From Vermamoeba vermiformis (taxonomy: Eukaryota > Tubulinea > Echinamoebida), in the NCBI GenBank assembly GCA_045837725.1, contig JBEWZL010000266.1, positions 372,001 through 436,000 on the forward strand: 64,000 nucleotides of DNA, read 5' to 3'. A program made the translations under genes and the position numbers. Shown here piece after piece: positions 61,385-64,000 of this stretch (its first letter is position 1; every line of letters begins with the position of its first letter). The notes beneath the pieces were generated by a model. The model was not told the origin of the DNA, searched no databases, and was given only the letters and a program-made list of their open reading frames with translations.

Positions 61385-62423
61385 ATGAACAGAGCAACAG
61401 CACTACTCACTACTGCGCTGCGAGTTACTTCTCGTACGTGCAGCAAGTCGCGGACATCACTATTTAAGACCGCAGCTCGATCTGCGCCAGTCAAAACGTG
61501 GATGCACAGCGCAAATCCGCTTTTGCAACAACGAGGCCTTGCCTATAGACCTAAAAACACTGCAAACCCACTTGAAATGATGCAGGAATATGAAGAAATT
61601 GTGAAAGAAGTTCAGGACGAAGAAATTGAATTGCCGGACAAACACGATCCGAAGCCTGAAGCGGTATGACAATATAACAACTAACATTAATTATTCGCCC
61701 ATTATGGCGTCTGTATTCGTGCAATTTTAATCCGCTTAGTTGACGTAGAAAGCGGGATCTTGTGTTTCGTTCTGAAAAATTATTATCTTGGGCCAACAAT
61801 TATTTCTAAAATTCTAATCTTGCTATCTTTAGCTTCTGCAACTCCCGCATGACACTATCTTCGCTAGGATTGTCGCGAAACAAATTCCTGCGACGATAAT
61901 TTTTGAAGACGAGAAAGTAATGTGTTTCCAAGACATAAATCCCATTGCTCCTCATCACTATTTAATTATTCCTAAGAAGCCTATTGCTGGTACGTGCCCG
62001 AACACAAATTATCCTGCATCTTGTCTCCTGTCTGACACGTAAATATTGCTACTTCAGGCATCGACCAAATGGAGCGAGGAGACTCCGAAATTGTAGGCCA
62101 CTGTTTATTTGTTGCTAAAAAGGTAACTACAGCCTTGATGGAATCTCGATCGTGTTTCGCCTTTGATCTATTTCCTCCTGCGTGCTGAAAGCGCTTCAAC
62201 GCACAATTTTTAATAACCATCGATTAAGAATATCAATACGCTATTTGTAGTACTTATGCGGCAGTTTCTAACTGGACTTTTTGCGCAGGTGGCAGCAGAT
62301 CTTGGCTTCGTCGAGACTGGTTATCGAATTGTAACGAATATTGGACGTGATGGGCAACAGAGCGTTCGATGGCTGCACTTCCATTTAATTGGCGGTCGTC
62401 GAATGAAATGGCCGCCTGGTTAA
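61385..62423 (+). CDS. Mitochondrial histidine-triad (HINT-like) protein
   Basis: Exons 61385-61663, 61833-61989, 62058-62122 and 62289-62423 give 212 codons. Residues 1-50 are a mitochondrial presequence ([20 protein letters not shown], then [15 protein letters not shown]). A charged linker follows. The HIT domain starts at about residue 97: [54 protein letters not shown]. The triad region reads WLHFHLIGG where the family has HxHxHxx: the first His is Trp, but the second (nucleophile) and third His remain. The end RRMKWPPG is typical of HINT1/2. It should hydrolyse purine nucleotide phosphoramidates in mitochondria. Confidence 0.85.
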
Positions 62424-62640
62424 ACCAAATCCGTGGATCCACGCATTTCACGTTTAGTCTTCCTTGTTAATAAATATCACTTGAACAAACATTAGTTGTG
62501 TACATAAACGGGCCCCACATAGTGTCCCGTTATTTCTTTGTTTTTTCTGACAGCCAAAACGTTTTAACTTTATCCAAATCGCCGCCTTAGCTCATTGCAC
62601 TTTCTCCCACGCCACAGTCCCATATATTGCGACTAGCATT

Positions 62641-64000
62641 ATGGACGAAAGATCGCAGGATGACATTAAGCGAGAGCTAGAGAAGCTCCAAGATTTGTTC
62701 AATTCAAATCTGATCTTAAAAGAAGAGTTTGACCAAAGAAGCACTGAATTATTGTCGACAAAAAGTGTAAGATATTTATAGTTATTATTAACGATACAAT
62801 CCATTCTCGGCTTGGTGTAATTTTAAATTTCCTGGTAAAATTGGCGCGGGTGTTAAAAATTATTAAAACGCTTCTATCGCATTTTAGGATGTGCACTTTT
62901 AATATTACTATTATTAATAATATTTTTTAATCGCTTTTTAGGTGCAAGATCCAAAGCCGGTTTTAGCAACCACCAGCCCCAGCCCGGCAAGTAAAACTAA
63001 GAAAAAGCTGCCTAAGGATCCCACTTGCAATGAGCCTGTATGCTAGCATAATGTTTGGTTTTTTGACAAGTACTTACCGTTGCGTGGCAGGCGGAAGTGC
63101 ACGAGGATTTCAGCTGCATGTTGAATCAATCGAACATTGGCTTGAACAACAACAAGTTCTTTGTGATTCAAGTGCTCACTGATGGCTCCAAATACTTTGA
63201 ATTCGCTCGGTGGGGTCGTGTCGGGGAAAGAGGCCAATCAAAATTGACACCGTTCACCGACCGTACTGCTGCTGAACAAGCTTTCAAAAGAAGGTACGTG
63301 CTGGAACTTTCACATAATTCATTATTTTTTAACTATCAGTGGCTAATATATTCGTATCAGATTCCGTGACAAAACTGGAAACGAATGGGACCAACGAAAG
63401 AACTTTTCTGCAAAACCTGGCAAATACACGCTGCTTGAAATCGATTACGAGGATAATTCGGTAACTAATGATAATAATTCGTTCCTATTATTTTCTTACT
63501 GACGCCCTTAAAAGTCTCAATTACCTGCTCCGATGAAAGTCGAGCCTTCATCAAATCTACCTGAAGTTGTTAGAGTCGCTCTGACAGAATTGAGTGATGT
63601 CAAATTATACGAGAAAAGTAAGGTTTAGCTCAACTTGACGGTTATTGATATTTTGTTGCAGTTTTGGAGTCACACGAGATCGACGTGCGTAAGATGCCTC
63701 CCTCTAGACTTAGCAAGAATGCCATCGAAACTGCCCGCGAAATTTTGATGCAACTAAATTCTGCAGATACCGATCAGCAACGCAGGGAACTTTGCAACAA
63801 ATATTACACAGTTATTCCGCACAATTTCGGATTCCAGCTCCCACCTCTTATCACCAACGTGTATCCTCACGTAGTTAAACTCGCTGTACTTGAAGATGTT
63901 ATGGAAGCTATGCGTGTGTTGGAAAGCGCACGTGACGAACCAAATATGAATCGCCTTGACGCCCTGCTAAAGAAACTTGACTGCGACTTGGTGCCCGAAG
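62641..64000 (+). CDS. Poly(ADP-ribose) polymerase, N-terminal two thirds (cut by window end)
   Basis: Exons 62641-62766, 62942-63037, 63091-63293, 63361-63460, 63515-63617 and 63662 to beyond 64000. Residues 1-70 are a short charged leader with a Lys-rich patch (TKKKLPKDP), a likely nuclear signal. The WGR domain spans about 75-180 (KFFVIQVLTDGSKYFEFARW, GRVGERGQSKL, NEWDQRKNFSAKPGKYTLLE). The PARP regulatory helical domain follows (SDVKLYEKILESHEIDVRKM, NKYYTVIPHNFG). Having WGR plus regulatory domain but no zinc fingers or BRCT makes it PARP2/3-like, a DNA-break sensor. The ADP-ribosyltransferase domain lies outside the window. Confidence 0.93.

Overview
This looks like nuclear DNA of a free-living unicellular eukaryote, most likely an amoebozoan. 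Genes are dense, on both strands, and cut by many short introns (mostly 45-100 nt, consensus GTAAGT...YAG). A hisactophilin-like beta-trefoil, an ankyrin protein with GCPWD repeats, a kelch-ectodomain receptor kinase and GPI-type secreted proteins all fit an amoeba. DMC1 and a Zn2Cys6 factor argue against a typical dictyostelid. The assignment is inference. No rRNA, tRNA, CRISPR or viral element was recognised. For most genes the exon set I propose sums to an exact number of codons, which supports the models.

Layout, left: 1-5.2 kb holds two tandem receptor-like genes (secreted PA-like domain plus seven membrane spans). 5.3-8.6 kb holds a tandem family of GPI-type beta-lactamase-like hydrolases: one full copy flanked by a 5'-truncated copy and an eroded one. 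Then come a mitochondrial PPR-like gene (-), a SAR1 GTPase lacking its catalytic His (+), two genes resembling pieces of a Crypton-type tyrosine recombinase (+), serine racemase (+), a protein with two forkhead-like domains (+), DMC1 (-), uracil phosphoribosyltransferase (+) and an F-box/ankyrin protein (-).

Layout, middle: a 16-exon ABCC transporter (-), a decayed GH16 glucanase (-), a P-loop NTPase with a nuclease-like C-terminus of Crinkler type and a sharp CpG drop inside the gene (+), dymeclin (-), a membrane F-box protein (+), a Zn2Cys6 transcription factor (-), a GNAT acetyltransferase (+) and an F-box/LRR protein (+).

Layout, right: a GPR180/TMEM145-like membrane protein (-), a tandem-PH protein (+), a TDG-type DNA glycosylase with a PIP box (-), a hisactophilin-like protein (+), a kelch receptor tyrosine kinase (-), a mitochondrial HIT protein (+) and the first two thirds of a PARP (+), cut by the window end.

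There is no operon-like pathway; neighbours are mostly unrelated housekeeping, membrane-traffic (SAR1, dymeclin), DNA-transaction (DMC1, TDG, PARP) and signalling genes. The most unusual items are the PA-7TM receptor pair, the kelch receptor tyrosine kinase, the SAR1 without its catalytic His, the recombinase-derived gene pair, and the NTPase-nuclease gene with two-part composition.
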